A stretch of 64,000 nt of DNA from Lachnospiraceae bacterium UBA3850 (GTDB lineage Bacteria > Bacillota > Clostridia > Lachnospirales > Lachnospiraceae), in the NCBI GenBank assembly GCA_002392655.1, contig DGHK01000050.1, forward strand, positions 69,277 through 133,276, read 5' to 3'. Positions 50,622-60,140 of this stretch are shown piece by piece; positions within the stretch are counted from its first letter, which is position 1; every line of letters begins with the position of its first letter. Position numbers and translations under genes: made by a program. Under the pieces are notes generated by a model. The model was not told the DNA's origin and ran no database searches. It saw nothing but the letters and a program-made list of their open reading frames with translations.

Positions 50622-53048
50622 ATGTACCGTGTATTAAAACGTGACGGGGATACAGTTGATTTTAATGTATCAAAAATCAGCGCGGCGATTGAGAAGGCTT
50701 TTGTGGGATGTGAGAAGCAGTATCATCCGACAGTTATCGATATGCTTGCCCTGCGTGTAACCAGTGATTTTGAAGGAAAGATAAAGGATGAGGTTATATC
50801 TGTTGAGGATATTCAGGATAGCGTAGAGAAGGTCCTTTCCGAGGCAGGATATGCTGATGTTGCAAAGGCATACATCCTCTATCGTAAGCAGCGTGAGAAG
50901 ATTCGTAACGTCAAGAACGCTATGCTCAACTATAAGGATATAGTTGATAATTACCTTCAGATAAACGACTGGAGAGTTAAAGAGAACTCAACGGTTACAT
51001 ATAGTGTTGGTGGACTTATTCTTTCAAACTCAGGAGCTATAACAGCTAACTACTGGCTCAGTGAGATATATGATCAGGAGATCGCTGATGCACACAGAAG
51101 TGCAGCTATCCACATTCATGACCTCAGCATGCTTACAGGTTATTGTGCAGGATGGTCACTGAAGCAGCTGATTCAGGAAGGTCTCGGTGGAGTTATGGGC
51201 AAGATCACATCTGCACCTGCAGGTCATCTCTCAACACTCTGTAATCAGATGGTAAACTTCCTTGGTATCATGCAGAATGAATGGGCAGGAGCTCAGGCAT
51301 TTTCATCATTTGATACATATCTTGCACCTTTTGTAAAGATTGATAATCTTACACAGAAGGAAGTTAAGCAGTGCATCCAGTCCTTCATCTTCGGTGTTAA
51401 TACACCTTCCAGATGGGGTACTCAGTCACCTTTCACAAACATTACTCTTGACTGGACAGTTCCAAGAGATATGAGAGAGGAGCAGTGCTGGGTAGGCGGA
51501 AAGCAGGTTGACTTTACTTATGGCGAGTGCCAGAAGGAAATGGATATGGTCAACAAGGCATTTATCGAGATAATGATCGAGGGTGATGCTAATGGCCGTG
51601 GATTCCAGTATCCTATCCCTACATATTCAATTACAAAGGACTTCAACTGGGATGAGACAGAGAACAATAAGCTTCTCTTCGAGATGACAGCCAAGTACGG
51701 AACTCCTTATTTCTCAAATTATATTAACTCAGATATGGAGCCAAGTGATGTTCGTTCTATGTGCTGCCGTCTGAGACTTGACTTAAGAGAGCTTCGTAAG
51801 AAGTCAGGTGGATTCTTCGGAAGTGGAGAGTCAACAGGATCAGTTGGTGTTGTAACCATCAACCTTCCTCGTATAGCTTATCTTGCAGCTGATGAGGCAG
51901 ACTTCTATAAGAGACTTGATCATCTTATGGATATTTCAGCAAGATCACTTAAGACAAAGAGAACAGTTATCACAAAGCTTCTTGATTCAGGACTTTATCC
52001 ATATACAAAGAGATACCTGGGTACATTTGATAATCACTTCTCAACTATCGGACTTATCGGTATGAACGAGGTTGGTCTGAATGCTAAGTGGCTTCACAAG
52101 GATCTTACAAATGTTGATACACAGAAGTTTGCTGCAGATGTTCTTAATCACATGAGAGAAAAGCTCAGTGATTATCAGGAAATGTACGGAGACCTTTACA
52201 ACCTTGAGGCTACACCTGCTGAGTCAACAACATACAGATTTGCTAAGCATGATAAGGAGCAGTATCCTGATATCATCACAGCAAATGAGAATGGAACACC
52301 TTATTATACAAACTCATCTCATCTGCCTGTTGGATACACAGAGGATATCTTCTCAGCACTTGATGTTCAGGATAATCTTCAGACACTATATACTTCAGGA
52401 ACTGTATTCCATGCATTCCTTGGAGAGAAGCTTCCTGACTGGAAGTCAGCAGCTACACTTGTTCGTAAGATTGCTGAGAATTACAGACTTCCTTACTATA
52501 CTATGTCGCCTACATACTCAGTATGTAAGAATCATGGATATATAACCGGTGAGGTTTATGTATGTCCTGATTGTGGAGAGAAGACAGAGGTTTACAGCCG
52601 TATAACAGGTTATTATCGTCCAATCCAGAACTGGAATGATGGTAAGACTCAGGAATATATGGATCGTAAGGAATACGATATCAAGGTAAGTAAGCTTACA
52701 CATGATGGTCCTCAGAAGATTATGTATGGTGAACCTGAATATTCGCGTTCAGGACAGAATGCTGAGAAAACAGAGCCTTCCAAGGCAGAGACTCTTGTTG
52801 AGGGAGCTGTAAAAGCTGCTGATAGCAAGCCTACTATGTATGTGAAGGATCACTGCCCTAAGTGTAAAGGCGCAGAGCAGAGATTCAAGCTTTCAAAGGT
52901 TGAGTACAACGAAGTAAACTGCTCAGAGAATATGGATATAGCAAGAGAACTGAATATCCAGCAGACACCTACCATCATTGATCCGGATGGAACCAGATAT
53001 GTTGGTGACAATGCTGCAGCTGAGTGGCTGAAAGCACATCAGGCTTAG
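50622..53048 (+). CDS. nrdD: Anaerobic ribonucleoside-triphosphate reductase with C-terminal glutaredoxin-like domain
   Basis: Class III reductase making dNTPs without oxygen. 808 residues. ATP-cone ~1-90 (KRDGDTVDFNVSKISAAIEKAF), catalytic barrel, Zn-knuckle cysteines around SVCKNHG and YVCPDCGEK, glycyl radical Gly663 in RITGYY (not the RVCGYL of the formate-dependent enzymes). After a linker, residues ~738-808 form a glutaredoxin/thioredoxin-like domain with CPKC (745-748) and the cis-Pro QQTPTI. Known: NrdD subtypes exist that take electrons from a redoxin instead of formate; here the redoxin is attached, and a thioredoxin-reductase gene follows. The activase gene nrdG is not in the window next to it. 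Confidence 0.93.
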   Translation: MYRVLKRDGDTVDFNVSKISAAIEKAFVGCEKQYHPTVIDMLALRVTSDFEGKIKDEVISVEDIQDSVEKVLSEAGYADVAKAYILYRKQREKIRNVKNAMLNYKDIVDNYLQINDWRVKENSTVTYSVGGLILSNSGAITANYWLSEIYDQEIADAHRSAAIHIHDLSMLTGYCAGWSLKQLIQEGLGGVMGKITSAPAGHLSTLCNQMVNFLGIMQNEWAGAQAFSSFDTYLAPFVKIDNLTQKEVKQCIQSFIFGVNTPSRWGTQSPFTNITLDWTVPRDMREEQCWVGGKQVDFTYGECQKEMDMVNKAFIEIMIEGDANGRGFQYPIPTYSITKDFNWDETENNKLLFEMTAKYGTPYFSNYINSDMEPSDVRSMCCRLRLDLRELRKKSGGFFGSGESTGSVGVVTINLPRIAYLAADEADFYKRLDHLMDISARSLKTKRTVITKLLDSGLYPYTKRYLGTFDNHFSTIGLIGMNEVGLNAKWLHKDLTNVDTQKFAADVLNHMREKLSDYQEMYGDLYNLEATPAESTTYRFAKHDKEQYPDIITANENGTPYYTNSSHLPVGYTEDIFSALDVQDNLQTLYTSGTVFHAFLGEKLPDWKSAATLVRKIAENYRLPYYTMSPTYSVCKNHGYITGEVYVCPDCGEKTEVYSRITGYYRPIQNWNDGKTQEYMDRKEYDIKVSKLTHDGPQKIMYGEPEYSRSGQNAEKTEPSKAETLVEGAVKAADSKPTMYVKDHCPKCKGAEQRFKLSKVEYNEVNCSENMDIARELNIQQTPTIIDPDGTRYVGDNAAAEWLKAHQA

Positions 53049-53132
53049 TCGATCATTATTAAAAATAATATGTAGGTTCATGAGGGAGATGTACAGCTCG
53101 TATATCTCCCTCATACTAAATACGGAGGCATT

Positions 53133-54044
53133 ATGTACGATATAATTGTAGTGGGTGGCGGCCCCGCAGGACTTACGGCTGCCATATACGGACTTAGAAA
53201 CGGAAAGTCAGTTTTTGTTATAGAGAAATCGGTTTTCGGAGGTCAGATAGTAAACTCTCCGAAGGTTGAGAATATACCGGGGTTTGACAGTATAAGCGGT
53301 GATGAATTCGGAGACAGGCTGCTCGAACAGGCTATGGGTCAGGGCGCAGAGGTTACTCTTGAGAGCGTTACTGCTGTAGAAAAAAATGACGATTCATTTA
53401 TCGTAAAGACAGAAGAAGGCGGAGAGTACGAGGGCCGCACGGTTATACTTGCAACAGGAACTACTCACAGACTACTGGGACTTGAAGGAGAGGAAGAGCT
53501 GGTTGGAAATGGAATCAGCTTCTGCGCAGTTTGTGATGGAGATTTCTACAGGGATAAGGATGTGGTAATGATAGGTGGAGGAAATTCAGCCTTTGTCGAG
53601 TCAGCACTTCTTGTGAATATAGTAAGTAAGCTTATTATGCTTCAGGATATGCCTTTCTTCACAGCAGATCAGAAGCTGCAGGATCAGGTTCTCGGAACCG
53701 GTAAGGTTGAGACTCATTTAGGTACGAAGATTCTTTCATATGAGGTTACAGACGGTCCTGAGAAGCAGATAACAGGCGTTCGTTATGAGGAGAATGGAGA
53801 AGAGAGGGTGGCTAAGTGTGACGGAGTATTCCTTGCAGTTGGACTAGTTCCGGAGAACGGTGCATTTGCAGGACTTGCAGAGCTGGATGACAGAGGCTAC
53901 TTTGTTCCGCAGAATATATGTCATACCAAAACTCCCGGAATATTCGTTGCCGGTGACTGCTGTGCCAAGACACTGCGCCAGGTTGCTACAGCTTGTTCAG
54001 ACGGAGCTTATGCAGCCATCGCGGCATGCGATTACCTGAAATAA
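53133..54044 (+). CDS. trxB: Thioredoxin reductase-type flavoprotein
   Basis: 303 residues. FAD motif GGGPAGLTAAIYG (~8-20), redox-active CAVC at 131-134, NAD(P)H motif GGGNSAFVESALLV (~147-160), C-terminal GIFVAGDCCAKTLRQVATACSDGA. NAD(P)H-motif residues HRRxxxR of typical NADPH-TrxB are replaced (LQDMPFF), which suggests a different electron donor (for example ferredoxin or NADH). Lies 84 bases after nrdD with no terminator between; likely reduces the redoxin domain of NrdD. A terminator follows at 54081. Confidence 0.9.
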   Translation: MYDIIVVGGGPAGLTAAIYGLRNGKSVFVIEKSVFGGQIVNSPKVENIPGFDSISGDEFGDRLLEQAMGQGAEVTLESVTAVEKNDDSFIVKTEEGGEYEGRTVILATGTTHRLLGLEGEEELVGNGISFCAVCDGDFYRDKDVVMIGGGNSAFVESALLVNIVSKLIMLQDMPFFTADQKLQDQVLGTGKVETHLGTKILSYEVTDGPEKQITGVRYEENGEERVAKCDGVFLAVGLVPENGAFAGLAELDDRGYFVPQNICHTKTPGIFVAGDCCAKTLRQVATACSDGAYAAIAACDYLK

Positions 54045-54080
54045 TTACATCTGAATAATTAAATCCTGAGAATACAAGAG

Positions 54081-54112
54081 GGCGGTTCTATTTACGTAGA
54101 ATCGTCTTTTTT
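54081..54112 (+). terminator. Terminator after trxB
   Basis: GGCGGTTCTA (54081-54090), loop TTTACG, TAGAATCGTC (54097-54106), then TTTTTT. Confidence 0.88.
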
Positions 54113-54303
54113 CTTACGAATTCATTACAGTGCTCTTATTCAGGATAGAGTACATACATATGTTAATGAAAGTAAAAAACAGGGCAAAACGTCATATACT
54201 TTCTTTATTTTTTGCAGGCTTCACTGTATAATAAAAATGATGTGCAAACGTGATGAACTGTCCGAGTATATCACAGCTGTAAAAAGTGAGAAAGGATATA
54301 TAT

Positions 54304-56526
54304 ATGCTTAAAAGAAGGCTGGTTAGCGTAGTATTGTTAACAGGACTGCTTCTTGGCTTGGCCGGGTGCGGAGATTCTGCTGAAGAATCAGACCCGGCTG
54401 TTTTGGCAGAGTCGGTTTATGAAAATGTAATGAGTGAGGATGAATACAGTTACGTATTCGAATCGGATCCGTCATTTGAGGAGATAACAGGAGTCTGCGA
54501 TTATTATGCTAACGGCGGATATATGTATTTCCACAAAATTGATGAGAATATGGTAAACAGTCTATGTAGGGTTGATCGAGAAGGAAATGTAGAAACTCTG
54601 GTCGATGTAGAAACTGCAGAAGGAGAATATGTTTGCTCGATGGTTCCTTCGGCTGATGAACATATAGGAGTACTTATTTCGCACGGTTATTCTGTAAGAC
54701 TTATGGAATATGATGGAAATGAACTTAAGGAGATAGGCGACGTTACTTCGATTGTTAAATCAAACGATGATATAATGCTGGATTTTTACCGTGTTCCTGA
54801 TGGATATGTAGCGGTAATGGGCGAGAAAATAGTTAAATATGATGAGAGCTTGAAGAAAGTAAGCTCAGAAGAAAGCCAGATTGGCTGCTCGTGCCTGGAT
54901 AAGAATGGAAATATAGTTATAGGTCATATTGAACTGGTAAACAAAACGGTTTCCAGACGGGAAAACAGATGTATTATTTCTATATATGATGTAAGCTCCG
55001 GTAAGATTGAAAGCAGATTTGAATCCCAGATTGGAGAGCTGTCAGACATTTATACCGGTACAGATGGATATGATATCTATATGTGGGCCGGAAATATCTA
55101 TGGACTGAACTATTCGGACAAAACCGAGACTAAGGTTGTAAGCCTGAGTGAAACCGGTATAGATTCGGTAGACTATGATGGGTTTGCCATGTTAGATGAA
55201 AAAACCTTGATTGCATCTAAAATGGGTTATTATGACTATAAAGGGCTGGCTACATTGATACTTGAGAAGTATATACCGGAAGCACTGGATGCTTCTGTTT
55301 CAAATGCCGGTGAAAAAGCGGAAAATGAACTGACTGTGGCAGTACTAAGTGGAGCAACGGCTTTTACGGATATTAAGCAAATGGTAAATGCTTATAATAA
55401 TTATCAGGATGATTATAAGATTACACTTATTGATTATTCTGAACAGGGAATTGATGAAGGGATTATCGCGCTGAATAATGATATAGCCAAGGGAAATATC
55501 CCTGATCTGTATGATGTCAGTATGAATTCTTTGGGGGATATGTCTCTGGATCAGGCTGTCGCGAAAGGGTTTCTAGAGGATGTAACTCCGTATATGGATT
55601 CTGATCAGGATTTTGATACATCTCTGCTCATTCCATCAGTATATGAGGCTATGAAAATAGATGGGAAAGTTTATTTTGTATCACCGGGCTTTACAGTTGA
55701 CCTAATATGTACCAAGGATAAGTCTATAGGTGATGGCTATGGCTGGACTACTGAAGAATGGAATAAATATGTACTCTCCAGACCATCAAAATATGCTATG
55801 TCTTCAGAAAGTGATAACCTGTATGTGTTTATTGACTATATAAGGAATAATCTGAATGAGTATGTAGACTGGAAGACAGGCGGATGCTATTTCGATTCAG
55901 ATGATTTCAAGAATATACTGGAGGCATGTAACAGATCGAATTCATATGACGGTACAAGCTCGGATGAAAATAACAAGTGGATAGATGACAAGATAAAAAA
56001 AGGCGAGTTTCTTATGATGCCGCTGACTTTGGGATCCGGTAGCTCATATGTTTGGAGAAAAGAAGAAATCGGTGGTATGGGAATCAAGGGCTATCCGATG
56101 TCTTCCGGTGCCGGGATAATCGCCGACTTTGATATGCAGATAGCAATGTCTGTACAGTGTGATAAAAAGGAAGCGGCATGGGACTTCATGAAGTTCTGCA
56201 TGTCAAAGGATGCGTATGATAAGGATGTCGTATCAGATCAGACTATACCGGTAGGCGAGGCTGCCTATAAAGAATTTGAAGAAAAACTAAAGGCCGGTAG
56301 AGGTGAGGATGAGACAGAGATTTCTGTTCGTGCCTTTACAGATGAGGAAGCTTCGGAATATCGTGATATAATAGATAACATAAGCGTAAGATGTTCATTT
56401 GACAGTAATATTATTGATATTATTCGTGAAGAAGCACTTGGTTACTTTATGGGAGATGAAACTGTAGATGAGGCATGTGCCGAGATACAGGATAAGGTTC
56501 ATACTTACGTTAATGAAAATAAATAA
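54304..56526 (+). CDS. Solute-binding lipoprotein with an added N-terminal domain
   Basis: 740 residues. Lipoprotein signal with lipobox LAGC (Cys ~22). Residues ~55-340 form a beta-rich, propeller-like domain (MYFHKIDENMVNSLCRVDREGNVETL and similar repeats); ~345-740 look like a family 1 extracellular solute-binding protein (ELTVAVLSGATAF, SLDQAVAKGFLEDVTPYM, VYFVSPGFTVDLI, EAAWDFMKFCMS). No ABC permease is adjacent; instead it is 37 bases upstream of a VanRS-like two-component system, so it may act as a ligand sensor for the kinase. Start ATG 54304 behind GAAAGGA, rather than GTG 54286. Confidence 0.8.
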   Translation: MLKRRLVSVVLLTGLLLGLAGCGDSAEESDPAVLAESVYENVMSEDEYSYVFESDPSFEEITGVCDYYANGGYMYFHKIDENMVNSLCRVDREGNVETLVDVETAEGEYVCSMVPSADEHIGVLISHGYSVRLMEYDGNELKEIGDVTSIVKSNDDIMLDFYRVPDGYVAVMGEKIVKYDESLKKVSSEESQIGCSCLDKNGNIVIGHIELVNKTVSRRENRCIISIYDVSSGKIESRFESQIGELSDIYTGTDGYDIYMWAGNIYGLNYSDKTETKVVSLSETGIDSVDYDGFAMLDEKTLIASKMGYYDYKGLATLILEKYIPEALDASVSNAGEKAENELTVAVLSGATAFTDIKQMVNAYNNYQDDYKITLIDYSEQGIDEGIIALNNDIAKGNIPDLYDVSMNSLGDMSLDQAVAKGFLEDVTPYMDSDQDFDTSLLIPSVYEAMKIDGKVYFVSPGFTVDLICTKDKSIGDGYGWTTEEWNKYVLSRPSKYAMSSESDNLYVFIDYIRNNLNEYVDWKTGGCYFDSDDFKNILEACNRSNSYDGTSSDENNKWIDDKIKKGEFLMMPLTLGSGSSYVWRKEEIGGMGIKGYPMSSGAGIIADFDMQIAMSVQCDKKEAAWDFMKFCMSKDAYDKDVVSDQTIPVGEAAYKEFEEKLKAGRGEDETEISVRAFTDEEASEYRDIIDNISVRCSFDSNIIDIIREEALGYFMGDETVDEACAEIQDKVHTYVNENK

Positions 56527-56563
56527 TATATAAAATCATACAGGGGAAAAAGGGTTTGATTAT

Positions 56564-57256
56564 ATGAGTAAGATACTTATTATTGAGGATGAAAATGAGA
56601 TAGCTGATCTGCTGGAGGTTTATCTGTCCAACGAAGGACTGGAGGTTAAAAAAGCAGAGTGCAGCAAGGATGGACTGGAAATTATCGAAAATGAATCAAT
56701 TGATCTTCTGATACTGGATATAATGCTTCCGGATATAGATGGACTGACTCTGTGCAGACAGCTTAGGGAGACTTATCTCTTCCCGATCATTATGCTGACT
56801 GCCCGGTCATCTGATATGGATAAGATCAACGGACTCGCTATGGGCGCAGATGATTATATAACCAAGCCGTTTAATCCGCTTGAGGTTGTTGCGAGGGTAA
56901 AAACACAGCTTCGCAGATATACCAGATATAATTCGACTGAACAGACGGAAGCTCAGGAATATGATAAGGATGGGCTCTACGTCAGTAAGGACAGTCATAT
57001 ATGTGAGCTGTATGGTAAAGAGGTCCAGCTTACGCCGCTTGAGTTTGATATTCTATGGTATCTGTGTGAGCGTAAGGACAAGGTCGTCACAACAGAGGAA
57101 CTGTTTGAAGGTGTATGGGGTGAGAAGTATCTGAACAACAGCAACAACACTGTCATGGCGCATGTTGCAAGACTTCGCGAAAAGCTGGGAGATGAACCCC
57201 GACATCCGAAGTTTGTGAAGACTGTATGGGGAGTAGGTTATAAGGTCGAAGGATAG
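56564..57256 (+). CDS. VanR-like OmpR-family response regulator
   Basis: 230 residues. Receiver ~1-115 with EDENE, phosphoacceptor in LLILDIMLPDIDG, TARS and TKPFNPLEVVARVK; winged helix ~130-230 (VQLTPLEFDILWYL, VKTVWGVGYKVEG). Closest in style to VanR. Followed after 13 bases by the kinase gene. TTGTAAG direct repeats upstream of the VanY-family gene (58459-58476) are a candidate binding site. Confidence 0.92.
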   Translation: MSKILIIEDENEIADLLEVYLSNEGLEVKKAECSKDGLEIIENESIDLLILDIMLPDIDGLTLCRQLRETYLFPIIMLTARSSDMDKINGLAMGADDYITKPFNPLEVVARVKTQLRRYTRYNSTEQTEAQEYDKDGLYVSKDSHICELYGKEVQLTPLEFDILWYLCERKDKVVTTEELFEGVWGEKYLNNSNNTVMAHVARLREKLGDEPRHPKFVKTVWGVGYKVEG

Positions 57257-57269
57257 CGGGGAGAATTAG

Positions 57270-58439
57270 ATGAAAAAAAAGAGCGTACTTAAAACCGTAT
57301 GGGCGCCGGCGAAATATCTGATCGTTCCGATGATCGTACTGGCTGTATTCGGTGCCATATTTTATATAATCGATCATGCTTCTGATGGTGGTATCCTGGA
57401 AGCGCTGGATAAGAGGTTTACTTATTATAATTCTTATAAAATATCCAGCGGAAATATCATAACAGACCGTGCGGTTGACTGGACAGGACTTAAGAATTTT
57501 ATCGTGAATATCGTGATAGTCGTTGTTTTCATCATAACGGTCATTATACTCGTCATATCTGATTTCAGGAGAAAGAGGACGGAGAGAGCTTCCGCCAAAC
57601 GTTCTGCAAGCTATATCGACAGATTTATTCTGAGGGATGAACCTCTTCCTGCCGATATTCCTGAGGTTTATGGAGAAGTATTTACCAAGATATCAGAGAT
57701 AAAGAATAAGGAACAGATTAGGGAACAGAATCTCTTGGCAGAAACAGCCAGAAAGGATGATCTGGTTACGTATCTAGCACACGATCTGAAAACTCCTCTG
57801 ACAAGTGTTATCGGATATCTGACACTACTTAAGGATGAACCTCAGATGTCAAACGAGATGAGAGAGCGTTATACAGATATAGCTGTGTCGAAGGCAAGAA
57901 GACTTGAGGAACTCGTAAGTGAACTCTTTGAAATCACCAGATATAATATACGACAGATAGAGCTGGACAAGGGAAATGTAAATCTGTCCGTAATGCTCGA
58001 ACAGATTATTTTCGAATTTAATCCATTATTAAAGGATAAACAGCTGTCCTTTGCGACGGATATTACCCCTGATATAAATGCCTATGTTGATGTAGATAAA
58101 ACAGAAAGGATAATTGATAACCTCATTCGTAATGCCATATTCTACAGCTATCCGGAAACTGAGATCAAGATTTCTCTTGGTTTGGTTGATGCGGGTGACG
58201 AAGAGGATGGCAAGAAGATCAAGCTGGTTATTGAAAACCGTGGTAAAACAATAGCCAAGGATAAGCTGGAGAGAGTGTTCGATCAGTTCTTCAGAGTGGA
58301 TTCTTCGAGAGGTACCCAGACAGGCGGTTCCGGTCTGGGACTGGCTATAGTAAAACAGCTTGTTACTGCTCATGATGGAAGCATAACAGCTGAAAGTGAA
58401 AACGAAACAATTAGATTTACAGTACTTCTGCCGGGTTGA
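57270..58439 (+). CDS. VanS-like sensor histidine kinase
   Basis: 389 residues. Two membrane helices (~17-37 and ~78-100) flanking a short extracytoplasmic loop, a linker, then TYLAHDLKTPLTSVIGYLTLL with His171, N box DNLIRNAIFYS and G boxes DQFFRVDSSRGTQTGGSGLGLAIVKQL. The arrangement and motif wording are those of VanS kinases. ATG behind GGGGAG. Its stop codon is inside the loop of the terminator at 58428-58456. Confidence 0.92.
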   Translation: MKKKSVLKTVWAPAKYLIVPMIVLAVFGAIFYIIDHASDGGILEALDKRFTYYNSYKISSGNIITDRAVDWTGLKNFIVNIVIVVVFIITVIILVISDFRRKRTERASAKRSASYIDRFILRDEPLPADIPEVYGEVFTKISEIKNKEQIREQNLLAETARKDDLVTYLAHDLKTPLTSVIGYLTLLKDEPQMSNEMRERYTDIAVSKARRLEELVSELFEITRYNIRQIELDKGNVNLSVMLEQIIFEFNPLLKDKQLSFATDITPDINAYVDVDKTERIIDNLIRNAIFYSYPETEIKISLGLVDAGDEEDGKKIKLVIENRGKTIAKDKLERVFDQFFRVDSSRGTQTGGSGLGLAIVKQLVTAHDGSITAESENETIRFTVLLPG

Positions 58440-58456
58440 TACCCGGCAGATTTTTT
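58428..58456 (+). terminator. Terminator overlapping the end of the kinase gene
   Basis: CTGCCGGGT (58428-58436), loop TGAT (which includes the stop codon), ACCCGGCAG (58441-58449), then ATTTTTT. Confidence 0.9.
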
Positions 58457-58458
58457 CA

Positions 58459-58476
58459 TTGTAAGAAAATTGTAAG
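58459..58476 (+). promoter_or_regulatory. TTGTAAG direct repeats, candidate response-regulator site
   Basis: TTGTAAG at 58459-58465 and again at 58470-58476, 11 bases apart (one helical turn), the usual spacing for OmpR/PhoB-family dimers. It lies about 70 bases upstream of the VanY-family start. Confidence 0.6.
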
Positions 58477-58547
58477 AATTTATTCAGAAAACCCGAAAGA
58501 CTTATATCTGACTATCTGATAATATGCTAGCCATGGAGGAGATAGAT

Positions 58548-59438
58548 ATGGATAGAAATAGTATTTTAGATAACTTAGTATTCGGTGATGCAGAATACGA
58601 CAAGGAGAGACGGGAGAGACAGAGAAGACGAAGACTTGCCAGAATGGAAGAAAAGATTGAGCGTGAGAGAAGAGCGAGACGAACAGAAAGAAGAAAGAGA
58701 ATTACAATAGCTGTTATATGTTGTCTCAGTATTATCCTGGCACTTGGGGCATTGGTGTATGTGGTTAATCACGCAGATGAATTCAAGAATATAAAGGGAG
58801 CGGAGGCTGCAGGCCTTAACGATAAAACAACGGCTGATGCCGATTACATAGATGGTGAGGATAGTGCGGTAACGGATGATAGTTGGAAGGTAATTCTTGT
58901 CAACAAAGATCATCCGGTTCCAGATGGTTATTCAACAGAGTTTACTGATCTGTCGAATGGGCAGCAGGTTGATTCAAGGATGTATCCTGATTTACAGATG
59001 ATGTTTGATGATTTAAGAAGTGAAGGTTATAAACCGGTTGTCACATCAGGTTACCGCACTGAGGAATATCAGGAAACGCTTTTGGCTGATAAAGAGGCTG
59101 AGCTTATATCTGAAGGATACACAGAGGCGGATGCGGAAACAGAAGCAAAAAGCTGGATCGCAGAGCCTGGTACTTCAGAGCATCATACAGGACTTGCGGT
59201 CGATATTAATTCGGAAGCAACACCAGGTACAGCCAATCCATCAGAGGTTTCCGAACCACTTTATCAATGGTTAGAGGATAATTCTTATCGCTATGGTTTT
59301 ATACTTCGTTACCCTCCCGGAAAAGAAGACATAACAGGAGTAAATTACGAACCATGGCACTATAGATATGTTGGCGTAGAGAACGCTGAGCAGATACATG
59401 AAGACGGACTTACGTTAGAAGAGTATCTGGAAAAATAA
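58548..59438 (+). CDS. VanY-family D-alanyl-D-alanine carboxypeptidase
   Basis: 296 residues. Very basic N-terminal cytoplasmic segment (~12-52, Arg-rich), one membrane helix (~53-76), an acidic linker, then the zinc peptidase domain (~125-290): SGYRTEEYQ, SEHHTGLAVDI (Zn ligands His and Asp) and EPWHYRYVG (catalytic/metal His). Trims the last D-Ala from peptidoglycan stems. Start ATG 58548 follows GGAGG; the in-frame ATG at 58524 is part of that site region. Probably controlled by the two-component pair upstream. An Arg-rich tail this strong could bind RNA or the membrane face. Confidence 0.9.
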   Translation: MDRNSILDNLVFGDAEYDKERRERQRRRRLARMEEKIERERRARRTERRKRITIAVICCLSIILALGALVYVVNHADEFKNIKGAEAAGLNDKTTADADYIDGEDSAVTDDSWKVILVNKDHPVPDGYSTEFTDLSNGQQVDSRMYPDLQMMFDDLRSEGYKPVVTSGYRTEEYQETLLADKEAELISEGYTEADAETEAKSWIAEPGTSEHHTGLAVDINSEATPGTANPSEVSEPLYQWLEDNSYRYGFILRYPPGKEDITGVNYEPWHYRYVGVENAEQIHEDGLTLEEYLEK

Positions 59439-59444
59439 GACTTA

Positions 59445-59479
59445 GGAGTCATCGGGAGTTATCTGATGACTCCATTTTT
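59445..59479 (+). terminator. Terminator between the VanY- and VanZ-family genes
   Basis: GGAGTCATC (59445-59453) with GATGACTCC (59465-59473), followed by ATTTTT. The VanZ ribosome site GAAGGAGG follows immediately, so some read-through is probably intended. Confidence 0.8.
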
Positions 59480-59494
59480 AGAAGGAGGTTAGGT

Positions 59495-60073
59495 ATGGCA
59501 TTTTTGGTATATATAATGATTTGCGCGATTTTACCGAATCTGATATGGCAGGTTAATTGTAAAAACAGAACATCACTGTCCCATGCTGTATGGACATTTG
59601 TATTTATGATCTATATAGCACTGGCTCTATATGTAGCAGAGATTGGTTCTTTCTGGGATATGATTTCATATAAAAAGCTCATGGGTTCTATAAATACTGA
59701 GCCGTTTGCGCCAGGTGGATTTAAACCGGACATGCTGAATATAATTATGTTCATGCCACTCGGATTTTTACTTCCACTTAACTGGAGCAGCTTCAGGAGT
59801 CTGCGTAAGGTTGCACTAACCGGACTGGGATTCTCAGCGCTTATAGAGTTCTTCCAGCTGTTCAATTATAGAATTACGGATGTAGATGATCTCATCATGA
59901 ATACAATCGGTGCATGTGTGGGATATTTTATATGGACTGTATTCCGAAGATTTGTAAAAAATAAGAGGACTATTGAGAGGATTAAAGCCGAGCCTGTTAA
60001 GCTGATCATGATAGGAATTCTCGGAGTGTGCTTCTTCTATAACTGGAGATTTGTCGATGCTATGTCTTTGTAA
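59495..60073 (+). CDS. VanZ-family membrane protein
   Basis: 192 residues with four to five membrane helices (~1-18, 30-50, 82-100, 128-150, 168-188). Signature segments: NIIMFMPLGFLLPLNW (~82-97), SALIEFFQLFNYRITDVDDLIMNTIGACVGY (conserved E..Q...R..DVDDL..N..G). VanZ raises teicoplanin/lipoglycopeptide tolerance in enterococci by an unclear mechanism. It follows the VanY-type gene; no vanH, vanA/B or vanX is present, so this is not a full glycopeptide-resistance cluster. Confidence 0.9.
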   Translation: MAFLVYIMICAILPNLIWQVNCKNRTSLSHAVWTFVFMIYIALALYVAEIGSFWDMISYKKLMGSINTEPFAPGGFKPDMLNIIMFMPLGFLLPLNWSSFRSLRKVALTGLGFSALIEFFQLFNYRITDVDDLIMNTIGACVGYFIWTVFRRFVKNKRTIERIKAEPVKLIMIGILGVCFFYNWRFVDAMSL

Positions 60074-60140
60074 TATCGATCGAAATGTAGTATTATAAAG
60101 GAGGAATAGAGCAGTAGACTTAACGAAGAAGGATACGTAA

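Noticed and set aside
54304-56526. Complete ABC sugar transporter
   Set aside because: Only the binding lipoprotein is present; no permease or ATPase gene flanks it.
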